A DNA stretch of 28,975 bases from assembly GCA_038253135.1 (NCBI GenBank), contig JBBSHJ010000037.1:1-28975 (forward strand). Reading direction: 5' to 3'. This stretch comes from JBBSHJ01 sp038253135 (GTDB lineage: Bacteria; Actinomycetota; Actinomycetes; Mycobacteriales; QHCD01). Shown piece after piece: positions 16,293 through 24,656 of the stretch (position 1 is the stretch's first letter; the number at the start of each line of letters is the position of its first letter). The position numbers and the translations under genes are program-made. The notes beneath the pieces were generated by a model. That model was not told the origin of the DNA and did not search any database. It worked only from the letters and a program-made list of their open reading frames with translations.

Positions 16293-17312
16293 TTAGATCG
16301 TGTCGTCCTTCACCGCTCGGCCGATCCACGGAATGACCTCGTCGAGCATGTCGGACAGCGTCGTCCGGCACTCGAAGCCCAGCACCCGCTTCGCCTTTTC
16401 CACCGACGGCACGCGCTTGAGCACATCGTGCTCGTATGCCTCATCGTGCACGAGCCGGAGCGGCTTGTCACCGTTGACCTTCTGCCAGATCATCGCAGCC
16501 AGGTCGGCGACGGTGGTGGACTCCGCGGTCGAGATGTTGAAGTCGTCGTTGCGGGCCGCGGGCGATTCCATACAGGTCGCGATGCCGGCCGCGAGGTCGC
16601 CGCCGTAGGTGTAGTGCCTGACCTGCGTGCCGTCACCAAAGACATGCAGCGGGTCCTGGCCCTTGATGACCTTCTGGACAAGGTCGGGGACGACGTGACT
16701 CATGGCCAGCCTGACGTTGCCGGACAGCACCTCGACGTCGCCCTTGGCGCGGCGCTCGCCGATCCCGACGCAATTGAACGGGCGCACGATCGTGTACGGC
16801 AGTTCGTACTGGTCCCATGCCGCCCGGGCGAAATACTCCACGGCCAGCTTCTGGAAGCCGTAGGACGATCGCGGCGGAGGCACGGCACGCTCGTCTCCCT
16901 CGACCGACGGCCACCGGTCCGTCGACTCGAAGACCATCGAGCTCGACAGGTAGGTCACCTTCTGCAGGCGGCCGGACTGGTGCGCAGCGATCGCCGCATC
17001 GCATTGCGCGGCCATGATCCGCTCATTGGCCGCCAGCAGGTCGTACGCATAAGCGTGGAAATATGATATGCCGCCGATGAGCGCCGCACCGGCGATGAAC
17101 TGGTCACAGTCGACGAGCAGCCCCGACATCAGGGCCACGTCGCGAGCGTCACCCTCGACCAGGCGGTACCTCGGGTCGGCGTCATAGGACTTCTCGACCC
17201 GGCCGTACTTGGCGAAGTTGTCGACCCCGACCACGTCGTGCCCGCGGCGCAACAACTCCTCTACGACGTATCCGCCGATGAATCCGGACGATCCGCTGAC
17301 AAGGACCTTCAT
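16293..17312 (-). CDS. NAD-dependent epimerase/dehydratase
   Basis: Extended short-chain dehydrogenase acting on a nucleotide sugar, 339 aa. N-terminal GSSGFIGGYVVEELLRRGHD binds NAD, VDNFAKYGR follows the second strand, SSSMVFEST supplies the catalytic Ser region and YGFQK the Tyr/Lys pair. The C-terminal half has YTIVRPFNCVG and the RHYTYGGDLA segment common in sugar epimerases and dehydratases. ATG at 17312 overlaps the glycosyltransferase stop as ATGA. It resembles UDP-glucose/GlcNAc 4-epimerases and related GDP- or dTDP-sugar enzymes; the exact sugar is not decided. With the flanking dehydrogenase and glycosyltransferase it should supply a modified sugar for a surface glycan or glycolipid. 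Confidence 0.9.
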   Translation of the reverse strand: MKVLVSGSSGFIGGYVVEELLRRGHDVVGVDNFAKYGRVEKSYDADPRYRLVEGDARDVALMSGLLVDCDQFIAGAALIGGISYFHAYAYDLLAANERIMAAQCDAAIAAHQSGRLQKVTYLSSSMVFESTDRWPSVEGDERAVPPPRSSYGFQKLAVEYFARAAWDQYELPYTIVRPFNCVGIGERRAKGDVEVLSGNVRLAMSHVVPDLVQKVIKGQDPLHVFGDGTQVRHYTYGGDLAAGIATCMESPAARNDDFNISTAESTTVADLAAMIWQKVNGDKPLRLVHDEAYEHDVLKRVPSVEKAKRVLGFECRTTLSDMLDEVIPWIGRAVKDDTI

Positions 17313-18076
17313 TGAGCGCTTTCCTCCGGTTTCCCGTCGCCGGAACGCAGGCGCAGGCCGAACGCGAACCGATACCACCGGAAGTAGACCGGAATCCACG
17401 ACCACAGCTTGAAATTCGTCAAACCTTCATGCCGTTCGAGCCAGATCGTCGGGATTTCCGCGACCGGCTGCCGGTAGCGGCGCGCCTTGGCGGTGAGCTC
17501 GAGCCCGATCTCGAATCCGTGTCGGCTCTCGATGCCGACCCGGCGGACGAAATCCCGGTTGTAGGCCTTGAAGGAGTTGGTGGCATCCCGCGTGCCCACC
17601 CGCGCGAAGGCATAGAGCGTGCGACCGGCCAGGCGGGACAGCAGGGTCTTGAGGAACGGGCCGCCGACCTGCTGGCCACCAGGTGCGTACCTCGACGCGG
17701 CCGCGACCACGACGCCGCGCTCGACCAGGCGGCACAACTCGTCGATCTGGCGCGGATCGTCCGAGCCGTCGGCCATCGTGACGACCACGATGTCGGACTC
17801 GGCGTGATCGATGCCGTAGCGGATGGCATTGGCCGGACCTCGTCCGTAGCCGTTGACGAGGAGGACGACGGGACGCTCGGACCCTCGGGCTACGTGCTCG
17901 GCGAAGCGGCGTACGACGGGTGCGGTCGTGTCCGCCTCGAAGTCGACGACCACCGCGATCTCAGCCGGCGTGACGACCGAGCCAAGGATGCGCTCGAGGA
18001 CGGGAACGATCGCCTCTCCTTCGTTGTAGGCGGGAATGACGATCGACAGCCGGGGCCGGCCGGCGCTGGCGCCCAC
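17309..18076 (-). CDS. Family 2 glycosyltransferase (DPM1-like)
   Basis: GT-A fold glycosyltransferase, 255 aa, no membrane anchor evident, cytoplasmic face of the membrane. LSIVIPAYNEGEAIVPVLE is the donor-binding start, and VVTMADGSDDPRQI corresponds to the metal/nucleotide-binding acidic motif, where DGSDD replaces the usual DADLQ/DxD form. Also GRGPANAIRYGI, SRYAPGGQ and TNSFKAYNRD, typical of polyprenyl-phosphate sugar transferases. It follows the nucleotide-sugar dehydrogenase by 62 bp and is coupled to the epimerase by a 4-bp overlap. Likely role: transfer of the sugar made by its neighbours to a lipid carrier or lipid acceptor. Confidence 0.9.
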   Translation of the reverse strand: MGASAGRPRLSIVIPAYNEGEAIVPVLERILGSVVTPAEIAVVVDFEADTTAPVVRRFAEHVARGSERPVVLLVNGYGRGPANAIRYGIDHAESDIVVVTMADGSDDPRQIDELCRLVERGVVVAAASRYAPGGQQVGGPFLKTLLSRLAGRTLYAFARVGTRDATNSFKAYNRDFVRRVGIESRHGFEIGLELTAKARRYRQPVAEIPTIWLERHEGLTNFKLWSWIPVYFRWYRFAFGLRLRSGDGKPEESAQ

Positions 18077-18138
18077 TGCGTCACCTCTCGATCATCCGGT
18101 CCGAAATCGGGTCGATCCTATCGTCCGGTCGATCGCGC

Positions 18139-19359
18139 TCAGATGCGCACGCCCTGACCGAGTATTCCCCACACATCGGCGACCGGCTTGTCGATCGCCA
18201 GCTCGCGATACTCGGGGTGTGGTGCGCCGACGATCAGCAGGTCGGCTCCGGTGAGGACCCGGTCCAGCGGCAGGAGGTCGGGATCGACGCTCACGTAGGG
18301 ATCGGTGCACAGCACCGCGGCCGCCCGGAAGGCCAGGATGCGACGCAGCTTGTAGGAGAGGCTCGCCCTGACGTCGTCGCTCCCGCTCTTGAATGCCATT
18401 CCTAGTATTCCGACGCGCATCGTGCTGAGGTCGAACCGTTCCTCGAGCCGGCGGATCACGTAGAGCGGAAGGCCCTCATTCACCAACATCGCGGAATGGC
18501 CAAGGAAATAATTGTTGTCGTTGAAGGCCGCGAGCTGCATCGTGTCTTTGAAGAGGCACGGTCCGGCCGCGAAACCGGCCCGCGGCAGCCCGCTGGCTCG
18601 CGGGTAGCCCTCGATCAAGGCGAGCCGGATCCGTTCATAGTCCAAACCCTGGTTATTGGCGATCATGTAGAACTGGTTCGCTGCCGCGAATTTCAGGTAG
18701 CGCCAGTTATTGGTGATGAGCTTCGCGAGCTCGGCTTCCTCGGGGTCGAGCCGCACGAGCTTGTCGGTCAGCAGGCTGAAGACCGCGGCGGCGCGTTCGT
18801 AGGTGCGGTCATCACGCGCCCCGACGATCTGCGGCAGCTCGTACAGCTCGGACATTGCCTTGCCCTCGGCGATGCGCTCCGGGCAGAAGGCAACGTCGAC
18901 CTTCAGCCCGCGGGCGGCAAGAGTCCGTTCGACGAGCTTGGTGACGCCGGGGTAGACGGTGCTCCGCAGCACGATCAGCTGCCCATCCCGCAGGTAGTCG
19001 CTGATGGCAGCGAGCGCCCGTGGGATCGCGTCGAAATCGGGGTTGAGATGCTCGTCGACCGGGGTGCCGATGACGACCACAACCGTGCCGACCTTTTCCA
19101 GCGCCGCGGGATCACTCGTTGCCGTGAGCCGGGCATCGGCGATGACCCGTGCCAGCGCCGCTGGCGCGCCAGGCTCCAGAAACGGCATCGCCGCACGGTT
19201 GATCCTGTCGACGGTCGCGGTGTCCGTATCGCTGATGAGGACCGTCGCGCCGCGATCGGCGAGGGCGATCGACAACGGCAGACCGACGTGGCCACCGCCG
19301 CCGACGACGGCGATGTCGGCGGGCGGGCCAGGTCCGAGCGCCGGTTCGGGCTGCACCAC
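18139..19359 (-). CDS. Nucleotide-sugar dehydrogenase (UDP-glucose/GDP-mannose DH family)
   Basis: Oxidises a nucleotide sugar twice to the uronic acid using NAD, 406 aa. N-terminal Rossmann motif VVGGGGHVGLPLSIALADRG, then VVVIGTPVDEHLNPD, STVYPGVTK, FCPERIAEGKA, the conserved Lys/Asn segment LAKLITNNWRYLKFA and the catalytic Cys in AGPCLFKDTMQL. The C-terminal NAD/UDP-binding domain begins RVGILGMAFKSGSDDVR. GTG at 19359 (or the next codon, also GTG) has GAGG upstream. The layout is closest to the UDP-ManNAc/UDP-GlcNAc dehydrogenase branch, but branch and substrate are not certain. It is the first gene of the glycan operon. Confidence 0.92.
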   Translation of the reverse strand: MVQPEPALGPGPPADIAVVGGGGHVGLPLSIALADRGATVLISDTDTATVDRINRAAMPFLEPGAPAALARVIADARLTATSDPAALEKVGTVVVVIGTPVDEHLNPDFDAIPRALAAISDYLRDGQLIVLRSTVYPGVTKLVERTLAARGLKVDVAFCPERIAEGKAMSELYELPQIVGARDDRTYERAAAVFSLLTDKLVRLDPEEAELAKLITNNWRYLKFAAANQFYMIANNQGLDYERIRLALIEGYPRASGLPRAGFAAGPCLFKDTMQLAAFNDNNYFLGHSAMLVNEGLPLYVIRRLEERFDLSTMRVGILGMAFKSGSDDVRASLSYKLRRILAFRAAAVLCTDPYVSVDPDLLPLDRVLTGADLLIVGAPHPEYRELAIDKPVADVWGILGQGVRI

Positions 19360-19668
19360 GAGACCTCACAACTTCCTGGCGTGACCAATGCGACGAAGGG
19401 AACGTATCGTAGCTGGCGCGCCTGACGGGGACCCGAAATCGGCTCCGATCCCCTGCACCGGTCGGGTTGGCGTGCACATTCACCGGCTGATCGGCCGCGT
19501 GATCACTCCCGTCGCGCGTCTCCTTACCGGGGCACCCGCGCGCGGTGAAAGGCGTGCGGCCAGCCGTTACTATCGACCGCATCGGGCGACGCTGTCCGGC
19601 CGCGACGCCGGGCCCGACCAACCCGCAGTCCTCACCACCTCCGGCGTGGTCGCACCGGGGGCCCGCCA
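19360..19668. promoter_or_regulatory. Divergent promoter region between glycan operon and membrane gene
   Basis: On the plus strand GTGAAA (19545-19550) and TACTAT (19568-19573) are 17 bp apart and could drive the membrane gene, leaving a leader of about 90 nt. On the minus strand TACGAT (19411-19406) is a -10 candidate for the dehydrogenase operon, without a good -35. A 94-codon plus-strand open frame (19388-19672) ends in a 4-bp overlap with the membrane gene, but its composition is not convincingly coding, so it is not called. Confidence 0.45.
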
Positions 19669-21273
19669 ATGACCGGTTCCGAGGTGGTCGTGTCCACTGC
19701 GGCGGCCGTACGGCGTACCCGGTCCGGCCGACGGGCACGGCCGGGTCCCGCACCCGGGCTGGTATTCGTCGTCGCGACCCTCCTCACCGGAGCCGTGCTC
19801 TTCGCTCGCAGCAGCTATCTCTTCACGACGCACATCGCCGAGGCCGGCGACCAGGCGCTCAATTCGGCGCTGGCCGACAAGGCGGCGCACTTTCACCTGC
19901 TGATCGGCAACTACTCGCGGGTGGGCTTTCATCATCCCGGCCCGGCGTTTCTCTACCTGCTCGCCGCCGGCGAGGCACTCTTCTACGACGTGCTGTCCGT
20001 GGTGCCGTCCCCGTTCAACGCTCAGCTGCTCGGCGTGTACGTCGCCGACGCCATCATGATCGGGCTGATCGTCCGCATCGTGTACCGGATCACGGCGTCG
20101 GTGGCCGCCGCCGCCGTGAGCCTTGGCGTGATCGTGCTGTACTGCGGGACCCAGCCCATGCTCGCCGTGATGTGGTTCCCCTTCCTCTACGTGACCCCGT
20201 TCGGCTTGCTGGTGGCGTCCGCGACCGCGGTCGCCGCGGGATACACGAGCGAGCTGTGGGTCTTCGTGCTCGCCGGGTGCCTGCTGATCCACGGGCACGT
20301 CAGCTTCATCATGTTCGTCGGTGTCACCGCGATCGCGGTCGCCGCCGGATGGTCTATGACCCACCGCGGTTCGGCCCGCGAGGAGCTGGCGGCGCACCGG
20401 TCGGTGCTCGTCGTCGTCGCCGTCATCATCGCGGTCTTCGCGCTGCCGATGCTGATCGAGACCATCGGGCACTGGCCCGATCCCTGGCGGCAGTACTGGG
20501 ACTATGCGACCGGCACGGACGTACCCAAGCACGACCATCCACTGTCCCGGTCGTGGCATTACCTCACGTACTACTGGGCCAAACACCTCGGCTGGGAGAT
20601 CGCCGCCATCCTCGGGACGGTTGCCGGTCTGGCCATGACGCTCACCGAACGCGGCCCGGAGCGGCGCCGCTTCTTCACCGCCTTCTACGGAGTCGCGGCG
20701 CTCGAAACGGTCCTCACGCTCGGCTACATCGCGCGCGGCGTCGACGAGCTGACCGAGGTCAACCGGTACACCTGCTTCTTCTACTTCACCGTGCCGATGC
20801 TGATCGTCGCGATGGCCGCCGCCCAGCTCGCCACCCGCGCGCAGGAACGTGACCCGCGCGCCGGGGTCGCCCTGCTCGGCGCCGGTGCGGTGATGTTCGG
20901 CGCCGGTGCGGCGGGCCCGAGACTCGCATCGACCTACCGGGGAGACCCCGCGCTGCCGAGGATGGTGCCGGCGATGCAGGACGCCGCACCACGGGCCGGC
21001 CGCCCGGTCGAGCTGAGCTCGCCCCGCTATTTGTGGCCGCAGGCGGCCGGGATCATGAGCGCCGCCGATCGAGCCGACCTGCCGATGTGCATCAAGGATC
21101 CGAGCGTGTCGACCTACTTCACCTCCGACGCCCTGTGCCACGGCGCCGGCGGTCGGTTCACGGTCGCGGTGATCGACGCGTTCGACTGGAACGGGAAGGG
21201 AAGGGTGCTCTGGCGCCACGGCGGGTACGTCGTCCTCGCCGGTGACGACGCGGCGTTCCTGATCGCGCAGTAG
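19669..21273 (+). CDS. Polytopic membrane protein, candidate GT-C-type glycosyltransferase
   Basis: Unnamed integral membrane protein, 534 aa. A first helix lies at about residues 30-46, followed by an outer loop with the acidic pair HIAEAGDQA and the motif VGFHHPGPAFLYLL, then roughly ten further hydrophobic segments to about residue 420. A soluble C-terminal domain of about 110 residues contains two Cys (LPMCIKD, DALCHGAG) that could pair outside the cell. An acidic motif in the first extracytoplasmic loop is the hallmark of GT-C enzymes using polyprenyl-phosphate sugars. It is divergent from the glycan operon, so a role in transferring the same sugar outside the membrane is plausible. It ends 4 bp before the convergent proB stop. 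I recognise the pattern but no named family. Confidence 0.75.
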   Translation: MTGSEVVVSTAAAVRRTRSGRRARPGPAPGLVFVVATLLTGAVLFARSSYLFTTHIAEAGDQALNSALADKAAHFHLLIGNYSRVGFHHPGPAFLYLLAAGEALFYDVLSVVPSPFNAQLLGVYVADAIMIGLIVRIVYRITASVAAAAVSLGVIVLYCGTQPMLAVMWFPFLYVTPFGLLVASATAVAAGYTSELWVFVLAGCLLIHGHVSFIMFVGVTAIAVAAGWSMTHRGSAREELAAHRSVLVVVAVIIAVFALPMLIETIGHWPDPWRQYWDYATGTDVPKHDHPLSRSWHYLTYYWAKHLGWEIAAILGTVAGLAMTLTERGPERRRFFTAFYGVAALETVLTLGYIARGVDELTEVNRYTCFFYFTVPMLIVAMAAAQLATRAQERDPRAGVALLGAGAVMFGAGAAGPRLASTYRGDPALPRMVPAMQDAAPRAGRPVELSSPRYLWPQAAGIMSAADRADLPMCIKDPSVSTYFTSDALCHGAGGRFTVAVIDAFDWNGKGRVLWRHGGYVVLAGDDAAFLIAQ

Positions 21274-21277
21274 CCGG

Positions 21278-22411
21278 TCACAGCAGCACGATGTCGTCGC
21301 GGTGCACCAGCTCGCGCCGGTAATCGGGGTCGAGTTCGCCGGTACGGCGACCCAGCAGCGCGGGTATCTCGCCGGCGTCGTACGCGATCAGACCGCGCGC
21401 GACGGCGGTGCCGTCGACGGCGCGCAATTCGACCGGATCTCCCGCGGAGAAGTCGCCGGTCACCGCTTGGACGCCGGCGGGGAGCAGGGACGCCCGCCGC
21501 CCGACGACCGCCCGGATCGCGCCGTCGTCGAGGGTGAGCCACCCGCGCGGTGTCGTGGCGTGACGCAGCCAGAACAGCCGTGACTTGCTGCGCGGGGCGG
21601 TCGGCGCGAAGACGGTGCCCACGCCGCAGACCTCGGCCGGATCGGTCGCGAGTGCCGCGGCCGCCCGGTCTGCCGGTGCCAGGAGCACGGCAATGCCCTC
21701 CCCAGTCGCGACCGATGCGGCCTCCAGCTTGCTGGCCATGCCGCCGGAACCGAGGCCGCCGCCGCCGCGGCGTACCTCGACGTCGGCCAGGTCCGCCGTG
21801 GACCGCACCAGATCGATCCGGCGCGCGCCCGGCCGGCCGGGGCGATCGGTGTAGAGCGCGGCGACGTCGGAGAGCAGAACGAGGGCCGCGGCGTCGACAA
21901 GGTGCGCCACCAGCGCGGCCAGCCGATCGTTGTCGCCGAACCGGATCTCGTCCGTGGCCACGGCGTCGTTCTCGTTGACGACGGGTACGACGCCGAGTCC
22001 CAGCAGCCGGTCCAGGGTGCGCAGGGCGTTGCGGTAGTGGTTGCGCCGCACCAGGTCGTCGGCCGTGAGCAGCACCTGCCCGACCGTGAGCTGGTGACGG
22101 GCGAACGCAGCGGCGTACCGCTCGGTCAGCACCAGCTGGCCCACACTCGCCGCCGCCTGCTGCGTCGAGAGGTCCCGGGGCCGGCGCGGCAGCCCGAGCG
22201 GCGCGAGCCCGGCCGCGATCGCTCCCGAGGACACGACCACCACCTGCCGCCCGGCGCCCACCCGCGCGGCGACGGCATCGACCAGGGCGGTCAGCCGGTC
22301 AGCGTCGAGCCCGCCGGACAGCGACGTCAGCGACGACGAGCCGACCTTGACGACCACCCGCTCCGCCGCAGCCACCCCCGCGCGGAGCGACTCCTCGTCA
22401 ATCGACGGCAT
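21278..22411 (-). CDS. proB: Glutamate 5-kinase
   Basis: First enzyme of proline synthesis, phosphorylating glutamate with ATP; 377 aa, with an amino-acid kinase domain and a C-terminal PUA domain (about residues 285-360). Motifs are VVKVGSSSLT, VSSGAIAAGLAPL, VNENDAVATDEIRFGDND and GGLGSGGMASKLEAA. ATG at 22411 has GAGGAG about 12 nt upstream, in a duplicated stretch shared with the obg 3' end. An alternative GTG (codon 13), preceded by the second GAGGAG copy, would start MAAAERVVVKVG and also be acceptable. It lies 18 bp after obg, the usual actinobacterial order. Feedback control by proline is typical of the family. Confidence 0.96.
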   Translation of the reverse strand: MPSIDEESLRAGVAAAERVVVKVGSSSLTSLSGGLDADRLTALVDAVAARVGAGRQVVVVSSGAIAAGLAPLGLPRRPRDLSTQQAAASVGQLVLTERYAAAFARHQLTVGQVLLTADDLVRRNHYRNALRTLDRLLGLGVVPVVNENDAVATDEIRFGDNDRLAALVAHLVDAAALVLLSDVAALYTDRPGRPGARRIDLVRSTADLADVEVRRGGGGLGSGGMASKLEAASVATGEGIAVLLAPADRAAAALATDPAEVCGVGTVFAPTAPRSKSRLFWLRHATTPRGWLTLDDGAIRAVVGRRASLLPAGVQAVTGDFSAGDPVELRAVDGTAVARGLIAYDAGEIPALLGRRTGELDPDYRRELVHRDDIVLL

Positions 22412-22439
22412 CTCGGCGCGATCTCCTCGTCAATCGACG
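22391..22439. repeat. 17-bp direct repeat across the obg-proB junction
   Basis: CTCCTCGTCAATCGACG occurs perfectly at 22391-22407 and 22423-22439, 32 bp apart. The right copy contains the obg stop codon and a GAGGAG ribosome binding site; the left copy lies within the first codons of proB. This looks like a local tandem duplication. Confidence 0.9.
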
Positions 22440-23911
22440 ACATCATCAACGGGCGCGTCCCGGTGTCGCGACCGCTTCGCCGCCAGCCGCTCGGCCGCCC
22501 GGACCCGCTGGTTCGGCTCGAGCCGCGGGTCGGTGCCGCGGGTGCTCGGCACGTAACCGGTGCCGGCACCGACGCTCGGCTCCCAATCGAAGGTGACCGC
22601 ACCGATCCGGACCGGGTCGCCCGCCGTGGCCCCCGCCGCCGCGAGCGCGTCCTCGACGCCGAGGCGGGCCAGCCGGTCGGCGAGGTAGCCGACCGCCTCG
22701 TCGTTGCCGAAATCGGTCTGGCGGACCCACCGCTCCGGCTTGGTCCCCATGACCAGGAATCCGGTCGGCTCCAGGGGGTCGCGGCTGACGTCCACGCCCA
22801 CGTCGGCCACCGGGCGTGGGCGCAGGACGATCCGTCGGGGCGATGCGGGCGGGCGGGCGGATCGCTCCGCCGCCACCAGCTGGCCCATCGCGTAGGCGAG
22901 ACCGGTCAGCCCTTCGTGAGTGGCCGCGCTGACGGCGTAGACGGCGAGCCCGCGCGCCTCGAGGTCGGGCCGCACCAGCTCGGCGAGGTCGCGCCCGTCC
23001 GGTACGTCGATCTTGTTGAGGACGACGATCCGCGGCCGGTCGGCGAGCTCGACGGTGCCGCCGTCGCCGGAATCGAGCCCGGCCGTCGGGGTGTAGAGCG
23101 CAAGCTCGTGCTCGATCGCGTCGAGGTCGCTCAGCGGGTCGCGGCCGGGCTCGAGCGTGGCCGTGTCCAGCACGTGCACGAGCATCGCGCAGCGCTCGAT
23201 GTGCCGGAGGAACTGCGAGCCGAGTCCCTTGCCCTCGGCGGCCCCCGGCACCAGGCCCGGCACGTCGGCGACGGTGAAGGTCTCCTCGCCAGCCGCGACG
23301 ACGCCGAGGTTGGGGACCAGGGTGGTGAAGGGATAGTCGGCGATCTTCGGACGCGCGGATGAGAGGGCGGCGATCAGGGACGACTTGCCGGCGCTGGGGA
23401 ATCCCACCAGGCCCACGTCGGCCACGCTCTTGAGCTCCAGCACGACATCGCGCTGCTCGCCGGGCTCGCCGAGCAGGGCAAACCCGGGAGCCTTGCGCCT
23501 GCGGCCGGCGAGTGCCGCGTTGCCGAGCCCGCCCTTGCCGCCGGCGGCCACGACGTACCGCGTGCCGTGTCCGACGAGATCGATCAGCACCCGCTCGCCG
23601 ACGTCGGCGTTCGGGTCGATGGCGACCGTGCCGTCCGGGACGCGCAACTCGATGTCGGCGCCACGAGCGCCGCTGCGGTTGCTGCCCGCGCCGAGCTTGC
23701 CGTTGCCGGCGTGCTGGTGCGGGTGGTGGTGAAAGTCGAGCAGCGTGTGCACGCCCTCGTCGACGACCAGCACGATGTCGCCGCCGTCGCCGCCGTTTCC
23801 CCCGTCAGGGCCGCCGAGCGGCTTGAACTTCTCGCGGTGGATCGAGGCGCACCCGTGCCCGCCGGTGCCCGCCGCGACGTGCAGCACGACGCGGTCGACG
23901 AACGAGGTCAC
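22430..23911 (-). CDS. obg: GTPase Obg/CgtA
   Basis: Essential ribosome-associated GTPase involved in 50S assembly and stress signalling, 493 aa. The N-terminal Gly-rich Obg domain (about 1-157) includes GGPDGGNGGDGGDIVL. The G domain has GFPSAGKSS (G1), DYPFTTLVPNLG (G2), DVPGLVPGAAEGKGLG (G3), NKID (G4) and SAATHEG (G5). A C-terminal OCT domain at about 370-440 (RQTDFGNDEAVGYLADRLARLG) is followed by a charged tail. The GTG at 23911 (MTSFVDRVVLHVAAGTGG) is the family start, with GAAGGTG upstream. It lies 45 bp after rpmA and 18 bp before proB. Confidence 0.97.
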   Translation of the reverse strand: MTSFVDRVVLHVAAGTGGHGCASIHREKFKPLGGPDGGNGGDGGDIVLVVDEGVHTLLDFHHHPHQHAGNGKLGAGSNRSGARGADIELRVPDGTVAIDPNADVGERVLIDLVGHGTRYVVAAGGKGGLGNAALAGRRRKAPGFALLGEPGEQRDVVLELKSVADVGLVGFPSAGKSSLIAALSSARPKIADYPFTTLVPNLGVVAAGEETFTVADVPGLVPGAAEGKGLGSQFLRHIERCAMLVHVLDTATLEPGRDPLSDLDAIEHELALYTPTAGLDSGDGGTVELADRPRIVVLNKIDVPDGRDLAELVRPDLEARGLAVYAVSAATHEGLTGLAYAMGQLVAAERSARPPASPRRIVLRPRPVADVGVDVSRDPLEPTGFLVMGTKPERWVRQTDFGNDEAVGYLADRLARLGVEDALAAAGATAGDPVRIGAVTFDWEPSVGAGTGYVPSTRGTDPRLEPNQRVRAAERLAAKRSRHRDAPVDDVVD

Positions 23912-23956
23912 CGGGCACCTTCAGCGGGAGCGGTCGATACGGCGTACCGACGAGAG

Positions 23957-24208
23957 TCAGTCAGTGCGGACGCTGACGGTCTTGCGTCCGCGCTTGGTCC
24001 CGAAGAGCACCGATCCGGTCTGCAGCGCGAAGAGCGTGTCGTCCTTGCCGCGACCGACGAGGTCACCGGGGTGAAACTTGGTGCCGCGCTGGCGAACGAT
24101 GATCGTGCCCGCTTGCACATGCTCGCCGCCGAAACGCTTGATCCCCAGCCGCTGGGCGTGCGAGTCGCGCCCGTTCCGCGAGGAGGACGCGCCCTTCTTG
24201 TGAGCCAT
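23957..24208 (-). CDS. rpmA: 50S ribosomal protein L27
   Basis: Bacterial L27, 83 aa, whose N-terminal tail reaches the peptidyl-transferase centre. It starts MAHKKGASSSRNGRDS, directly with the mature-type N-terminus, so no Prp-type cleavage extension as in Firmicutes. It continues with RLGIKRFGGEHVQAGTIIVR and HPGDLVGRGKDDTLF. ATG at 24208 has AGTAGG 6 nt upstream. It is cotranscribed with rplU, separated by 73 bp that contain a tandem repeat. Confidence 0.98.
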   Translation of the reverse strand: MAHKKGASSSRNGRDSHAQRLGIKRFGGEHVQAGTIIVRQRGTKFHPGDLVGRGKDDTLFALQTGSVLFGTKRGRKTVSVRTD

Positions 24209-24230
24209 CGTGCGCCTACTTTCCGGACCC

Positions 24231-24279
24231 GTGTCGGATGCCGTGTGTCGGATGCCCTGTGTCGGATGCCTGTGTCGGG
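24231..24279. repeat. Short tandem repeat between rplU and rpmA
   Basis: GTGTCGGATGCC occurs three times (24231-24242, 24245-24256, 24259-24270), spaced by GT and CT, followed after one base by a partial fourth copy GTGTCGG. The period is 13-14 bp. It fills most of the non-coding gap between the two ribosomal protein genes and would be part of their shared mRNA. Confidence 0.9.
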
Positions 24280-24281
24280 CG

Positions 24282-24608
24282 CTACTTCTCGGACGCGGCG
24301 GCGCCGCCGATGGCGGTGACCTTGATAACCGTCAACGCCTGGCGATGCCCCTGCCGCTTGTTGTAGCGGGTCTTGTTCTTGAACTTGTGGATGCGGATCT
24401 TGGGGCTCCTGCCGTGGCTGACGACCTCGACCTCGACGGATGCGCCGGCAAGCTGCGCCGCATCCGTGGTGACGGTGTCGCCGTCGACGACGAGCACCGC
24501 GGGCAGTTGCACGCTCGCACCCGGCTCGGCGTCGAGGTTGCCGATCTCCAGCTGGTCGCCGACGGCGACCCGGTGCTGGCGTCCGCCGGTCTTGACGATC
24601 GCGTACAC
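24282..24608 (-). CDS. rplU: 50S ribosomal protein L21
   Basis: Bacterial L21, 108 aa, binds 23S rRNA in the large subunit. It has the N-terminus YAIVKTGGRQHRVAVGDQL and the basic C-terminal RNA-binding part HKFKNKTRYNKRQGHRQ ending in VTAIGG. GTG start at 24608 with AGGA about 6 nt upstream. A GAAAGTAGG stretch precedes both this gene and rpmA. It is first in an rplU-rpmA-obg-proB transcript predicted to start near 24750, with a structured leader of about 140 nt. Confidence 0.98.
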   Translation of the reverse strand: MYAIVKTGGRQHRVAVGDQLEIGNLDAEPGASVQLPAVLVVDGDTVTTDAAQLAGASVEVEVVSHGRSPKIRIHKFKNKTRYNKRQGHRQALTVIKVTAIGGAAASEK

Positions 24609-24656
24609 GCCGATCCTACTTTCTCGTCGGTCTCGAGCCGCTTCGGCCTGTCACCC

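Noticed and set aside
19388..19672. 94-codon plus-strand ORF ending in ATGA overlap with the membrane gene
   Set aside because: Arg/Ala/Pro-rich, no motif, weak codon pattern, and it covers the predicted promoter region.
19570..21219. 549-codon minus-strand ORF opposite the membrane protein
   Set aside because: Hydrophilic His/Arg/Asp/Gly-rich translation typical of an antisense frame; the plus frame encodes clear membrane helices.
24231..24279. Tandem repeat as a CRISPR array
   Set aside because: Units are 12 bp with 1-2 bp spacers; there are no spacer sequences or cas genes.
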